A stretch of 64,000 nt of DNA from Diplocloster agilis (lineage in GTDB: Bacteria > Bacillota > Clostridia > Lachnospirales > Lachnospiraceae): the NCBI RefSeq assembly GCF_019042275.1, contig NZ_JAHQCW010000003.1:62001-126000 (forward strand), in the 5' to 3' direction. Positions 44,076-53,412 of this stretch are shown here, piece after piece (within the stretch, counting starts at the first letter, position 1; each line of letters starts with the position of its first letter). The position numbers and the translations under genes were made by a program. The notes beneath the pieces were generated by a model that saw nothing but the letters and a program-made list of their open reading frames with translations, was not told where the DNA came from and ran no database searches.

Positions 44076-44726
44076 GTGAATTGGGCATTATTGTTATCAA
44101 AACTGGGCAGCGGTATGCTGACAACGCTGGAGATATTCTGCGTGACGCTGATCGTTTCGCTGCCGCTTGGCTTGTTGGTTGCGTTCGGACGCATGGCCAA
44201 GAATCCGATCATTCGGACCATATTTAAAATCTACATATCCATTATGCGGGGAACTCCTCTGATGCTGCAGTTGATGGTGGTGTACTTCGGACCATACTAT
44301 ATTCTGGGCTTACAGGTAACCAGCAGTTACCGGCTGTATGCCGCATTTATCGCGTTCGGATTGAATTACGCCGCGTATTTTGCGGAGATCTACCGCGGAG
44401 GCATTGAGTCTATGCCCGATGGGCAGTACGAGGCGGCGAAGCTTCTGGGATACAGCAGGCCCCAGACCTTTTTCAAGATCATTCTGCCGCAGGTAATCAA
44501 ACGGATTCTGCCCTCCATAACCAATGAAGTGATTACGTTGGTTAAGGATACGTCTCTGGCTTTTGCGATAGCCGTTACGGAGATGTTTACCCAGGCGAAG
44601 GCGCTGGCTTCTTCCCAGGTCAGCATGATTCCATATGTGGCGGCCGGCGTGTTCTATTATGTATTCAATTTGCTGGTGGCCAGTGTGATGGAATTTATGG
44701 AAAAGAAATTTAACTATTACCGATAG
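44076..44726 (+). CDS. Polar amino acid ABC transporter permease
   Basis: A 216-residue membrane permease of the His/Glu/Gln family. Five or so hydrophobic segments; the family motif MRGTPLMLQLMVVYFGPYY lies near residue 60 and the ATPase-coupling loop is QYEAAKLLGYSRPQTFFKII. One permease gene is present, so the channel is probably a homodimer. The start is GTG 44076 with AGGAGG upstream. It is 12 bases before the ATPase gene. Confidence 0.92.
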   Translation: MNWALLLSKLGSGMLTTLEIFCVTLIVSLPLGLLVAFGRMAKNPIIRTIFKIYISIMRGTPLMLQLMVVYFGPYYILGLQVTSSYRLYAAFIAFGLNYAAYFAEIYRGGIESMPDGQYEAAKLLGYSRPQTFFKIILPQVIKRILPSITNEVITLVKDTSLAFAIAVTEMFTQAKALASSQVSMIPYVAAGVFYYVFNLLVASVMEFMEKKFNYYR

Positions 44727-44738
44727 GGAGGCGCCGGA

Positions 44739-45506
44739 ATGAATCTGTTGGAGATCAAGAATCTAAGAAAGACGTTTGATGAGTTGGAAGTAATTCAGGA
44801 CATCTCCCTATCTGTCAAAGAAGGAGAAGTACTGTCGATCATAGGCCCTTCCGGGTCCGGAAAATCCACGCTGCTGCGGTGCGCGACGATGCTGGAGCGG
44901 ATGGACAGCGGGACGATGAGCTATATGGGCGAGCAGGCGGTGTGGACGGATGAAACCGGAAATGCCGTATATGCGAAAAGTGCGCAGCTGAAAAAGATTC
45001 AGAATTACTATGGCCTGGTATTTCAGAACTTTAACCTGTTTCCTCATTTTTCCGTGATGAAAAATATTACGGACGCGCCGATACACGTGCAGAAGCGGCC
45101 TAAGGATGAGGTATATAAGGAGGCCAGAGAACTATTGAAAAAAATGGGACTCTCGGATAAGGAGGATGCCTACCCTTGCCAGCTCTCGGGAGGCCAGTGT
45201 CAGAGGGTGGCTATTGCCAGGGCCCTGGCGCTGAATCCGAAGATCCTGTTTTTTGATGAACCTACCTCAGCTTTGGATCCCGAGCTGACCGGTGAGGTGT
45301 TGAAGGTGATCCGTTCGCTGGCAGATCTGGATATTACCATGGTTATCGTTACGCATGAGATGGCGTTTGCCAGGGATATCTCCGATCGTATCATCTTCAT
45401 GGATAATGGGGTGATCGCGCAGCAGGGGACTCCCGAGGAAATATTCCAGTCCGAAAATGCGCGTACCAGGGAATTCCTGGGAAAATATCATGATTATGGA
45501 GTCTGA
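44739..45506 (+). CDS. Polar amino acid ABC transporter ATP-binding protein
   Basis: A 255-residue ATPase for the preceding permease. Walker [14 protein letters not shown], signature [15 protein letters not shown], Walker [15 protein letters not shown] and the H-loop [10 protein letters not shown] are all intact, as in GlnQ/HisP-like proteins. A 25-residue insertion after Walker A (around [20 protein letters not shown]) is seen in a GlnQ subgroup. It ends the operon; the next element is the promoter and terminator pair in front of glnA. Confidence 0.93.
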   Translation: MNLLEIKNLRKTFDELEVIQDISLSVKEGEVLSIIGPSGSGKSTLLRCATMLERMDSGTMSYMGEQAVWTDETGNAVYAKSAQLKKIQNYYGLVFQNFNLFPHFSVMKNITDAPIHVQKRPKDEVYKEARELLKKMGLSDKEDAYPCQLSGGQCQRVAIARALALNPKILFFDEPTSALDPELTGEVLKVIRSLADLDITMVIVTHEMAFARDISDRIIFMDNGVIAQQGTPEEIFQSENARTREFLGKYHDYGV

Positions 45507-45560
45507 TTTCGGGAAAATTATGGTACATTGCTGAAATGAAAATTTTAAACAGATCCGTGA

Positions 45561-45589
45561 TTGACAAATGGAAAAGTGTTTGTTATTAT
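45561..45589 (+). promoter_or_regulatory. Strong promoter just upstream of a terminator, glnA leader
   Basis: TTGACA at 45561-45566, 17 bases, TATTAT at 45584-45589. A second TTGACA occurs at 45592-45597. The start point (about 45596) lies only a few bases before the hairpin at 45602. Confidence 0.7.
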
Positions 45590-45601
45590 TTTTGACAGGA
45601 C

Positions 45602-45636
45602 AAAGGCGTGCTCATAATTTGGGTACGCCTTTTTTA
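45602..45636 (+). terminator. Terminator or attenuator upstream of glnA
   Basis: AAAGGCGT (45602-45609) pairs with ACGCCTTT (45625-45632), extended inside by four pairs including G-U, followed by a T run. It may end the ABC operon, attenuate glnA, or both. Confidence 0.8.
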
Positions 45637-45732
45637 TTCATAGAAACATGCAAAGCCCCATTTTGGTATCATACAGAACTCTGAGGGAAAAATAAGATGC
45701 TGAGGGAAAACAGCGGAGAAGGAGAGCAGAAT

Positions 45733-47064
45733 ATGAGTAAATATTCGAAAAAAGACATTATGAAACTTGTGGAAGAAGAGGATGTGGAATTTATCCGGCT
45801 TCAGTTCACAGATATGCACGGCATGTTTAAGAATGTGGCGATCACCTCCAGCCAGCTCAACAAAGCGCTGGATAACCGCTGTATGTTCGACGGTTCCTTA
45901 ATCGACGGTTTCGTAGGAATCGAAGAATCCGATCTGTATCTGTATCCGGATTATGATACGCTTCAGATTTTCCCATGGCGTCCCCAGCAGGGAAAGGTCG
46001 CACGTCTGATCTGCGACGTTCACCGGGCGAACGGAGAGCCTTTCGAGGGAGATCCCAGATATATTCTCAAAAAAATGATCCGGGAAGCGCAGGATATGGG
46101 ATATACCTTTGAGGTTGGCCCGGAGTGTGAATTTTTCCTGTTTCACACGGATGACAGCGGACAGCCGACTACTACCACCCATGAAAAAGCCGGCTATTTT
46201 GACATCAGCCCGGTGGATTTAGGAGAGAATGCCAGGCGGGACATGGTGCTGACTTTAGAGGAAATGGGCTTTGAGATCGAGTCTTCCCACCATGAAGTAG
46301 CTTCCGGGCAGCACGAGATTGATTTTAAATATGATGAGGCGCTGATAACCGCGGATCATATTATGACCTTCAAGCTGGCGGTACGAACCATTGCAAAGCG
46401 CCACGGCCTGCATGCCACTTTTATGCCGAAGCCGAAGTATGGCGTACACGGTTCCGGAATGCACACGAATATGTCTCTTAGCAAGGATGGCAAAAACATA
46501 TTTAATGATCCTTCCGATCCGGCAGGACTCAGCAAAGAAGCCTACTATTTTATCGGGGGCATCATGAAACACATCCGCGCAATAACCGCCATCACGAATC
46601 CGATCGTAAATTCCTACAAACGGCTGGTACCCGGGTTTGACGCTCCGGTCTACATCGCCTGGTCGGCTGTGAACCGCAGTCCTCTGATCCGGATACCTTC
46701 CAATAAAGGAGAAAAAACCAGAGTGGAATTAAGATGTCCCGACGCATCCGCCAACCCATATCTGGCGTTGGCCGTGTGCCTGGCTGCCGGGCTGGATGGC
46801 ATCCGCAATCAGATAATGCCGCCCAAGAGTATTGACAGAAATATCTTCGGGCTTTCAGAACAGGAACGGCAGGAGATGGGGATCGGTATGCTTCCGGGAA
46901 CGCTGATCGAGGCGGTCCAGGCTCTGGAAGAGGACCCGTATATTCAGAATGTTTTGGGAGACCATATGTGCAGGCGTTACCTGGAGGCGAAGAAGGCGGA
47001 ATGGACCGCATACCGGACGCAGGTTACTTCCTGGGAGATCGCGGAATACCTGTATAAAATCTGA
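45733..47064 (+). CDS. glnA: Glutamine synthetase, type I (alpha subgroup)
   Basis: Cytosolic dodecameric enzyme making glutamine from glutamate, ammonia and ATP. The 443-residue length and lack of the adenylylation-site insertion fit the GSI-alpha subgroup of Firmicutes, which is feedback-controlled rather than adenylylated. Motifs: TDMHGMFKNVAI, GPECEFFLF, SGQHEIDFKYDEA, MHTNMSLSKDGKN, SYKRLVPGFDAPVYIAWS and RCPDASANPYLALA. The start is ATG 45733 with GGAGAGCAG upstream. An ANTAR regulator follows, as in several clostridia. Confidence 0.95.
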   Translation: MSKYSKKDIMKLVEEEDVEFIRLQFTDMHGMFKNVAITSSQLNKALDNRCMFDGSLIDGFVGIEESDLYLYPDYDTLQIFPWRPQQGKVARLICDVHRANGEPFEGDPRYILKKMIREAQDMGYTFEVGPECEFFLFHTDDSGQPTTTTHEKAGYFDISPVDLGENARRDMVLTLEEMGFEIESSHHEVASGQHEIDFKYDEALITADHIMTFKLAVRTIAKRHGLHATFMPKPKYGVHGSGMHTNMSLSKDGKNIFNDPSDPAGLSKEAYYFIGGIMKHIRAITAITNPIVNSYKRLVPGFDAPVYIAWSAVNRSPLIRIPSNKGEKTRVELRCPDASANPYLALAVCLAAGLDGIRNQIMPPKSIDRNIFGLSEQERQEMGIGMLPGTLIEAVQALEEDPYIQNVLGDHMCRRYLEAKKAEWTAYRTQVTSWEIAEYLYKI

Positions 47065-47151
47065 CCTTCTCTTCATAGATTGACAACCTTTGGTTAACGA
47101 TAGGCAAAGGCGTGGAAAACTGTCAAAATCTAGGGAGCGGAGGTGGAAAAA

Positions 47152-47694
47152 TTGACCAGTATCATTGTTGTATTTCCAAAGCCCGAAGACGCGAAAAACA
47201 TCCGCAATCTGTTGGTTCGGCACGGATTTGAAGTGGCTGCCGTATGCACAGCCGGTTCACAGGCGATCCAGTATGCGGAGGCTCTAAATGACGGTATTGT
47301 CATCTGTGGTTATCGGGCTGCGGATATGATGTACACGGATCTGCATGATTTTCTGCCGCCTCATTTTGAGATGCTTCTTGTGGCTTCCCAGCATTTGTGG
47401 AGCGAGTGTGTGAATAACGATATTGTATGCGTGGCTATGCCGGTCAAGGTGCATGACCTGATCAGCACGGTTGAAATGATGGTCAATACGATCGCCAGGC
47501 GGAGAAGGAAGTTCCGCCAGAAGCCCAAAGAGCGTACAGAATCCGAGAAAGAAATGATCCGGCAGGCGAAAGCCCTGCTGATGGAACGCAATAACATGAC
47601 GGAAGAGGAAGCACACCGGTATCTGCAAAAGTGCAGCATGGACAGCGGGACGAATCTGGTGGAGACGGCGGGGATGGTTATGAGTATTTATTAG
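47152..47694 (+). CDS. ANTAR-domain antitermination regulator downstream of glnA
   Basis: About 180 residues: an N-terminal receiver-like domain (IIVVFPKPEDAKNIRNLLVR) that lacks an obvious phosphorylatable Asp in the usual place (GIVICGYRAADM), a short linker, and a C-terminal ANTAR RNA-binding domain (IRQAKALLMERNNMTEEEAH). ANTAR proteins prevent termination by binding paired hairpins in leader RNA; the NitR protein next to clostridial glnA is the best-known match. CGGAGG at 47138-47143 suits TTG 47152; GTG 47143 is an alternative. Likely target is glnA or other nitrogen genes. Confidence 0.87.
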   Translation: MTSIIVVFPKPEDAKNIRNLLVRHGFEVAAVCTAGSQAIQYAEALNDGIVICGYRAADMMYTDLHDFLPPHFEMLLVASQHLWSECVNNDIVCVAMPVKVHDLISTVEMMVNTIARRRRKFRQKPKERTESEKEMIRQAKALLMERNNMTEEEAHRYLQKCSMDSGTNLVETAGMVMSIY

Positions 47695-47709
47695 AGGGAC
47701 AGGAAATCA

Positions 47710-47738
47710 TTGCAACGGCTGGGAATTTTTGTTATACT
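47710..47738 (+). promoter_or_regulatory. Promoter for dapF
   Basis: TTGCAA at 47710-47715, 17 bases, TATACT at 47733-47738, about 106 bases before dapF. Confidence 0.65.
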
Positions 47739-47843
47739 GGGGGCATATTTTTATTCAATTAGGAAGCGCATCATCCGTAGGATTATGTATGATATTGAAT
47801 GTGCGCAATTGAAACTCTATTATACAGTATAGGAGGAACGGCC

Positions 47844-48692
47844 GTGTTATTTGTTAAGATGCATGGATTGGGAAATGATTATGTTTATGTGGATTGTACG
47901 AAGGAGAACCTTGAAAACCCTTCGAAGATAGCCAGACGGATCAGCGACCGGCATTTTGGAGTCGGATCGGATGGGCTGATTTTGATTAAGCCGTCGGATA
48001 CAGCTGATTTTACCATGGAAATGTATAACGCGGATGGTTCCAGAGGCGAAATGTGCGGAAATGGGATCCGCTGCGTCGGGAAGTTTGTATATGACCAGGG
48101 GCTGACTGAGAAGACAGAGCTTCAGGTGGAGACCCTTGCCGGAATAAAGGAACTGAAGCTGTTTGTGGAACAGGGGCAGGTGCAAAGTGTCCGGGTGGAT
48201 ATGGGGGCTCCGGTTTTACGGGCGGCGGATGTGCCGGTGATCAGCCAGAAGGAACAGGTGATTGACGAGCCGATCCACGCGGGGAATGCCGTATACCGGA
48301 TGACATGTGTTTCCATGGGAAATCCGCATGCGGTGGTGTTTGTGGAGAATGTGATGGATCTCAACCTGGAGGAGCTAGGGCCTCAGTTTGAAGGGAATCC
48401 CTGTTTCCCCAATAGAGTGAATACGGAGTTTATCCAGGTGCTGGATGAGAACCGGATCCGGATGAGAGTCTGGGAGCGGGGCTCCGGCGAGACCTTCGCC
48501 TGCGGAACGGGCGCCTGCGCGGCAGTGGTTGCTTCGGTGCTGAACGGCTTTACGAAGGATCGTGTGACGGTAGAGCTGCTCGGAGGGTGCCTTGAGATTG
48601 AATGGGACAGGAAGCGGGATACGGTGTTTATGACCGGACCTGCGTCTACCGTATTTCATGGAGAGATTGATGTGACAAAACTGGAGGAATGA
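47844..48692 (+). CDS. dapF: Diaminopimelate epimerase
   Basis: Converts LL- to meso-diaminopimelate for lysine and peptidoglycan synthesis. The 282-residue protein has the two catalytic cysteines in their signatures, [18 protein letters not shown] and [18 protein letters not shown], and starts [17 protein letters not shown] as usual. The start is GTG 47844 with AGGAGG upstream; the frame is open further upstream but without a site. It is four bases before dapL, whose product makes its substrate. Confidence 0.95.
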   Translation: MLFVKMHGLGNDYVYVDCTKENLENPSKIARRISDRHFGVGSDGLILIKPSDTADFTMEMYNADGSRGEMCGNGIRCVGKFVYDQGLTEKTELQVETLAGIKELKLFVEQGQVQSVRVDMGAPVLRAADVPVISQKEQVIDEPIHAGNAVYRMTCVSMGNPHAVVFVENVMDLNLEELGPQFEGNPCFPNRVNTEFIQVLDENRIRMRVWERGSGETFACGTGACAAVVASVLNGFTKDRVTVELLGGCLEIEWDRKRDTVFMTGPASTVFHGEIDVTKLEE

Positions 48693-48696
48693 TATT

Positions 48697-49911
48697 ATGT
48701 TCAGGATTAATGAAAATTATCTGAAGCTGCCGGGAAGCTATCTGTTTTCGAATATTGCGAAAAAAGTAAATGCTTTTACGGCTGCTCATCCGGATAAGCC
48801 GGTCATTCGTCTGGGAATCGGCGATGTTACGCAGCCGTTAGCTCCGGCGATCATCGATGCGCTGCATGAGGCCGTGGACGAAATGGCTCACGAGGAGACA
48901 TTTCACGGATACGCGCCGGATCTGGGATATGAGTTTTTGAGAAATGCAATCGTGGAAGGGGACTATAAAGCCAGAGGCTGTGAGATCACGGCGGACGAGG
49001 TGTTTATCTCAGACGGGGCGAAATGTGATTCCGGGAATATCCAGGAAATCTTCAGTCTGGATAATAAGATCGCGGTCTGTGATCCGGTGTATCCGGTATA
49101 TGTGGATACAAATGTGATGGCGGGAAGAACCGGAACTTATGATCCCAAGTCGGAGATCTGGAGCGATGTGATCTATATGCCGTGCACGTCTGAGAATGGT
49201 TTCGCGCCGGAACTGCCCCGTGAGACTCCGGATATCATTTATCTATGTTTCCCGAATAATCCGACCGGGGCTGCGATTTCTAAAGACCGTCTTCAGGAAT
49301 GGGTAGATTACGCGAACCGGGTCGGCGCGGTGATCATCTATGACGCGGCATACGAGGCGTATATTTCAGAGGAGGATGTGCCTCATTCGATCTACGAGTG
49401 TGACGGAGCCAGAGGCTGTGCCATTGAACTGCGGAGTTTTTCTAAAAATGCCGGGTTTACGGGTACCAGGCTTGGGTTTACCGTTATCCCAAAAGAACTG
49501 AAATGCGGGGATGTTTCCTTGCATGGACTTTGGGCCAGACGGCACGGAACGAAATATAACGGCGCACCGTATATTATTCAGAAGGCCGGAGCGGCTGTCT
49601 ACACGCCTCAGGGCCGCAGACAGGTACAAGAGCAGGTGGCTTACTATATGAAAAATGCCAAAGCCATCTATCAGGGCTTGAAGGAAGCCGGATATTCGGT
49701 CTCCGGCGGCGTGAATGCCCCGTACATCTGGCTGAAGACACCGGATGGCATGAGTTCCTGGGAGTTTTTTGATTATCTGTTGGAGCATGCCAATGTAGTG
49801 GGAACCCCGGGCTCCGGGTTTGGACCCAGCGGAGAAGGGTATTTTCGGCTGACAGCTTTTGGAAGCTATGAAAATACGCTGGCCGCGATTAAAAGGATTC
49901 AAAGTATGTAA
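48697..49911 (+). CDS. dapL: LL-diaminopimelate aminotransferase
   Basis: A PLP-dependent aminotransferase of 404 residues that makes LL-diaminopimelate directly from tetrahydrodipicolinate, bypassing the acylated intermediates. Motifs: [40 protein letters not shown] and the PLP lysine in [16 protein letters not shown]. The enzyme class is known from plants, chlamydiae, and several anaerobes. It forms an operon with dapF, so the organism uses the aminotransferase route to meso-diaminopimelate. Confidence 0.94.
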   Translation: MFRINENYLKLPGSYLFSNIAKKVNAFTAAHPDKPVIRLGIGDVTQPLAPAIIDALHEAVDEMAHEETFHGYAPDLGYEFLRNAIVEGDYKARGCEITADEVFISDGAKCDSGNIQEIFSLDNKIAVCDPVYPVYVDTNVMAGRTGTYDPKSEIWSDVIYMPCTSENGFAPELPRETPDIIYLCFPNNPTGAAISKDRLQEWVDYANRVGAVIIYDAAYEAYISEEDVPHSIYECDGARGCAIELRSFSKNAGFTGTRLGFTVIPKELKCGDVSLHGLWARRHGTKYNGAPYIIQKAGAAVYTPQGRRQVQEQVAYYMKNAKAIYQGLKEAGYSVSGGVNAPYIWLKTPDGMSSWEFFDYLLEHANVVGTPGSGFGPSGEGYFRLTAFGSYENTLAAIKRIQSM

Positions 49912-49959
49912 TACTATAGCATTCTGTATTCTGATTTTAATAGATTAAAATGTATAAAT

Positions 49960-50224
49960 GCGAAGAAAGAGACTCTGGTCCATGGGACTTAACAGGAAGG
50001 ACGCGTCACCGACTGAGAGCGCATCCATATGGAACGGGACTAAGGGAACACTCTGGAGCAGACCGGTTGAAACAGCAGTAGGCCGGTACGGGTCGTGAAC
50101 GTTATACACGTGAAAGAGGAATTCATAAGCGTTTTTGAAAGATTTATGAATTCAATGCGGGTGGTACCGCGGGAAATAATATCCCGTCCCGGAATATGTG
50201 AAAGCATGTTCCGGGACTTTTTTT
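49960..50224 (+). promoter_or_regulatory. T-box leader of the AspRS-gatCAB operon, probable asparagine specificity
   Basis: The T-box sequence GCGGGTGGTACCGCGGG lies at 50157-50173 and is followed by a terminator (arms 50186-50198 and 50205-50217, then T7). Upstream, a stem I-like region starts near the AAGAAAGAGA at 49963-49972. The triplet AAC at 50047-50049, followed by A, is a plausible asparagine specifier, but GAC and other positions were not excluded. Asparagine would fit the transamidation operon it precedes. Uncharged tRNA would block the terminator. Confidence 0.85.
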
Positions 50225-50287
50225 ATTCCATATCATACTAGCAGGCGGCCGGGAACAGGCCGTACTCAAAAGAAGGAGGAAAACAGG

Positions 50288-51619
50288 ATGGAATTTATGA
50301 CAGGTGTAAAACAAAAGAACACACTGGAAATTAAGGAGCTGATAGCCAATGACTATACCGGAAGGAAGATCCGGATTCATGGCACCGTGCATACGATCCG
50401 TGATATGGGTGAAATTTCGTTTCTTATCTTGCGCAAAAGCGAAGGACTGGTACAATGTGTTTATGAGGAAGGCGTAACGCCGTTTTCCCTGCAGGAGATC
50501 AGGGAAGGGGCGGCGGTGGAGGCAGAAGGAACGGTAGAGGCAGAAGACCGGGCGCCCAATGGATTCGAGATCCGGCTGACGGGTATCCGTATCTTATCGG
50601 AGCCTTTTTGCCCTATGCCGCTTCCGATTAACAAATGGAAAATGAACGTGTCCCTGGAGACGATGCTGTCCATGCGCTCGGTTTCCCTTCGGAACATCCG
50701 GGAGAGGGCAAAGTTTAAAATCCAGGAGGGAATTGTCCGGGGCTTCCGGGACTTCCTGTACGGGGAAGGATTTACCGAGGTGCACACCCCAAAGATTACC
50801 GCCAAAGGGGCGGAAGGTGGCTCCAACATCTTCAAGCTTGAATATTTCGGCAAAAAGGCGGAGCTGGCCCAGAGCCCTCAGTTTTATAAGCAGACCATGG
50901 TAGGCGTCTTTGACCGGGTGTTTGAGACGGGACCGGTATTTCGGGCGGAAAAGCATAACACGCCCCGCCATCTCAATGAGTATACCAGTCTTGATTTTGA
51001 GATGGGCTATATCGATGGATTCGAAGAGGTGATGGCCATGGAGACAGGTTTTTTACAGTATACCATGACACTGCTGAAACGGGAATACGCAAAAGAGCTT
51101 CAGATACTGGGAATTACCCTGCCGGAGACGGAACGGATTCCCACCGTACGTTTTGACGAGGCGAAGCAGAAGGCGGCTGAGAAATATAACAGGAAAATCA
51201 GAAACCCATATGACCTAGAACCGGAGGAGGAAGTGCTGATCAGCCGCTATTTTAAAGAAGAGTGTGATGCCGACTTCGTGTTTGTGACACATTACCCTTC
51301 TAAGAAACGCCCGTTCTATGCGATGGATGATCCGGCAGATCCCAAATTCACCCTGAGCTTTGATCTTTTGTTCCGGGGAATGGAGATCACCACCGGCGGC
51401 CAGAGAATCCATGATTACCAAATGCTTCTGGATAAGATGAAAAGCCGGGGAATGAACACAGAGGGGATGGAACATTACCTGATGATTTTTCAATATGGAA
51501 TGCCTCCGCACGGGGGATTAGGGATCGGGCTGGAACGGCTCACCATGAAACTGTTGGAAGAGTCCAACGTCCGGGAGACCACCCTGTTTCCCAGGGACCT
51601 GGGCAGACTGGAACCGTAG
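50288..51619 (+). CDS. aspS: Aspartyl-tRNA synthetase, archaeal-type (probably non-discriminating)
   Basis: Charges tRNA-Asp, and in the non-discriminating form tRNA-Asn, with aspartate. The 443-residue length lacks the large insertion of bacterial AspRS. An OB-fold anticodon domain (GRKIRIHGTVHTIRDMG) is followed by class II motifs: motif 2 in FETGPVFRAEKHNTPRHLNE and motif 3 in PPHGGLGIGLERLTMKLL. GatCAB genes follow directly, which supports mischarging of tRNA-Asn. The start is ATG 50288. It is controlled by the T-box upstream. Confidence 0.9.
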   Translation: MEFMTGVKQKNTLEIKELIANDYTGRKIRIHGTVHTIRDMGEISFLILRKSEGLVQCVYEEGVTPFSLQEIREGAAVEAEGTVEAEDRAPNGFEIRLTGIRILSEPFCPMPLPINKWKMNVSLETMLSMRSVSLRNIRERAKFKIQEGIVRGFRDFLYGEGFTEVHTPKITAKGAEGGSNIFKLEYFGKKAELAQSPQFYKQTMVGVFDRVFETGPVFRAEKHNTPRHLNEYTSLDFEMGYIDGFEEVMAMETGFLQYTMTLLKREYAKELQILGITLPETERIPTVRFDEAKQKAAEKYNRKIRNPYDLEPEEEVLISRYFKEECDADFVFVTHYPSKKRPFYAMDDPADPKFTLSFDLLFRGMEITTGGQRIHDYQMLLDKMKSRGMNTEGMEHYLMIFQYGMPPHGGLGIGLERLTMKLLEESNVRETTLFPRDLGRLEP

Positions 51620-51637
51620 AAAGGATGGAGAAAGACA

Positions 51638-51931
51638 ATGGCAAATAAAATTACGGACGAAACCATTGATTATGTGGGAATTTTGGCAAAGCTGGAATTA
51701 TCTCCCGGGGAACGGGAACAGGCCAAAAAAGACATGGAGGAGATGCTGGATTACATCGATCTGCTGGGCGAATTGGACACCGGGGACGTAGAGCCCATGT
51801 CCCATGTATTTCCCATACACAATGTATTCCGGGACGATATCCCTGCCAATACGGATCACAGAGGGGACATTCTGGCCAATGCCCCGGCGCAAAAAGACGG
51901 CAGTTTCAAAGTACCGAAGACGGTAGAGTAA
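51638..51931 (+). CDS. gatC: Asp/Glu-tRNA amidotransferase subunit C
   Basis: A 97-residue stabilising subunit of the GatCAB complex that wraps GatA. The family pattern is intact: DETIDYVGILAKLELSPGE, a helical DMEEMLDYIDLLGELDT, and the C-terminal VEPMSHVFPIHNVFRDD. It lies 18 bases after the synthetase gene and 13 before gatA. AAGGATGGAG is its ribosome site. Confidence 0.94.
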   Translation: MANKITDETIDYVGILAKLELSPGEREQAKKDMEEMLDYIDLLGELDTGDVEPMSHVFPIHNVFRDDIPANTDHRGDILANAPAQKDGSFKVPKTVE

Positions 51932-51944
51932 GGGAGGGGACACG

Positions 51945-53411
51945 ATGGAAATCTATGAGCTTAGCGCCCTGGAATTGGGCAGAAAAATAAAACAGCGGGA
52001 AATATCCGTCGCAGAGGCGGTGCAGGCTTCCCTGGAACAGATACGGAAAAAGGAACCTCAGTATCACTGTTATCTGACGATCGACGAGGAGGGGGCAAAA
52101 AAGAGATCCGCCCTGGTACAAAAGCAGATCGACGAGGGGACGTTTACCGGGCCGCTGGCCGGTGTTCCGGCGGCCCTCAAGGATAATCTGTGCACCAAGG
52201 GGCTTAAAACAACCTGCGCTTCTAAGATTCTTGAAAATTTTATCCCGCCCTATTCGGCGGAGGCGGTTCTCAATCTGGAAGCGGCCGGGGCAATAATTCT
52301 CGGGAAAACCAATATGGACGAATTCGCTATGGGCAGCACTACGGAGACATCCTTTTACGGGATTACCCGGAATCCCAGCAACCCGGAACACGTACCGGGC
52401 GGGTCCTCCGGCGGGTCCTGCGCGGCCGTGGCGGCCAAGGAATGCTTTTATGCCCTGGGTTCCGATACCGGCGGATCGATAAGACAGCCCAGCTCTTTTT
52501 GCGGCGTTGTAGGGATAAAACCCACCTACGGTACGGTCTCCCGTTACGGTCTGGTGGCCTATGGCTCGTCTCTGGATCAGATCGGCCCGGTCGCGCGGAA
52601 CGTATCGGACTGTGCAGCGGTGCTGGAAACGATCGCATCTTATGACCCCAAGGACAGCACCTCTGTTAAGAGGGACGACTGTGATTTTACCTCGGCGCTG
52701 TATGAGGATGTGAAGGGGATGAGGATCGGAATCCCCCGGGATTATTTGGCGGAAGGGCTGCAGACGGAAGTAAAAGATGCGGTGCTGGCGGTCGCAAAAG
52801 AATTGGCGTCCAAAGGGGCAGTCGTGGAAGAGTTTGACTTAAGCCTGGTGGAATACGCCGTTCCGGCGTACTATGTGATCGCCTGTGCGGAAGCCAGCTC
52901 CAACCTGGCCCGTTTTGACGGGGTAAAATATGGCTACCGGACGCCGGAATACGATGGTCTGCATAACATGTATAAAAAAACCCGTTCAGAGGGATTCGGC
53001 GCAGAAGTAAAACGGCGGATTATGCTGGGGTCCTTTGTGCTAAGCTCCGGCTATTATGACGCGTATTATCTGAAAGCGCTGCGTACCAAAGCGTTGATTA
53101 AAAAAGCCTTTGACGCGGCTTTTGAAAAATATGATTTGATTCTGGGTCCTGCAGCGCCTACCACGGCGCCCAGGATCGGAGAATCGCTGCAGGATCCGAT
53201 TAAGATGTATCTGGGAGATATTTACACGGTGGCAGTGAACCTGGCAGGCCTGCCGGGGATCAGTGTTCCCTGCGGCGTGGATTCAAAAGGGCTGCCCATC
53301 GGTTTCCAGCTGATCGGGAATTTGTTCCGGGAGAAGGATCTGATCCGGGCGGCATATACATGGGAATGCTCCGATGTGTCCGGGGCGCGGCAGCGAGAGG
53401 AGGAGAAGTAA
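51945..53411 (+). CDS. gatA: Asp/Glu-tRNA amidotransferase subunit A (amidase)
   Basis: A 488-residue amidase-signature subunit that frees ammonia from glutamine or asparagine and feeds it to GatB. The catalytic Ser-cisSer-Lys triad is visible: Lys in GVPAALKDNLCTKG and the serines in VPGGSSGGSCAAVAA and SDTGGSIRQPSSFCG. Together with GatB and GatC it converts Asp-tRNA(Asn) and Glu-tRNA(Gln) to the amide forms. GGAGGGG precedes the ATG. gatB begins one base after its stop. Confidence 0.95.
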   Translation: MEIYELSALELGRKIKQREISVAEAVQASLEQIRKKEPQYHCYLTIDEEGAKKRSALVQKQIDEGTFTGPLAGVPAALKDNLCTKGLKTTCASKILENFIPPYSAEAVLNLEAAGAIILGKTNMDEFAMGSTTETSFYGITRNPSNPEHVPGGSSGGSCAAVAAKECFYALGSDTGGSIRQPSSFCGVVGIKPTYGTVSRYGLVAYGSSLDQIGPVARNVSDCAAVLETIASYDPKDSTSVKRDDCDFTSALYEDVKGMRIGIPRDYLAEGLQTEVKDAVLAVAKELASKGAVVEEFDLSLVEYAVPAYYVIACAEASSNLARFDGVKYGYRTPEYDGLHNMYKKTRSEGFGAEVKRRIMLGSFVLSSGYYDAYYLKALRTKALIKKAFDAAFEKYDLILGPAAPTTAPRIGESLQDPIKMYLGDIYTVAVNLAGLPGISVPCGVDSKGLPIGFQLIGNLFREKDLIRAAYTWECSDVSGARQREEEK

Positions 53412-53412
53412 G

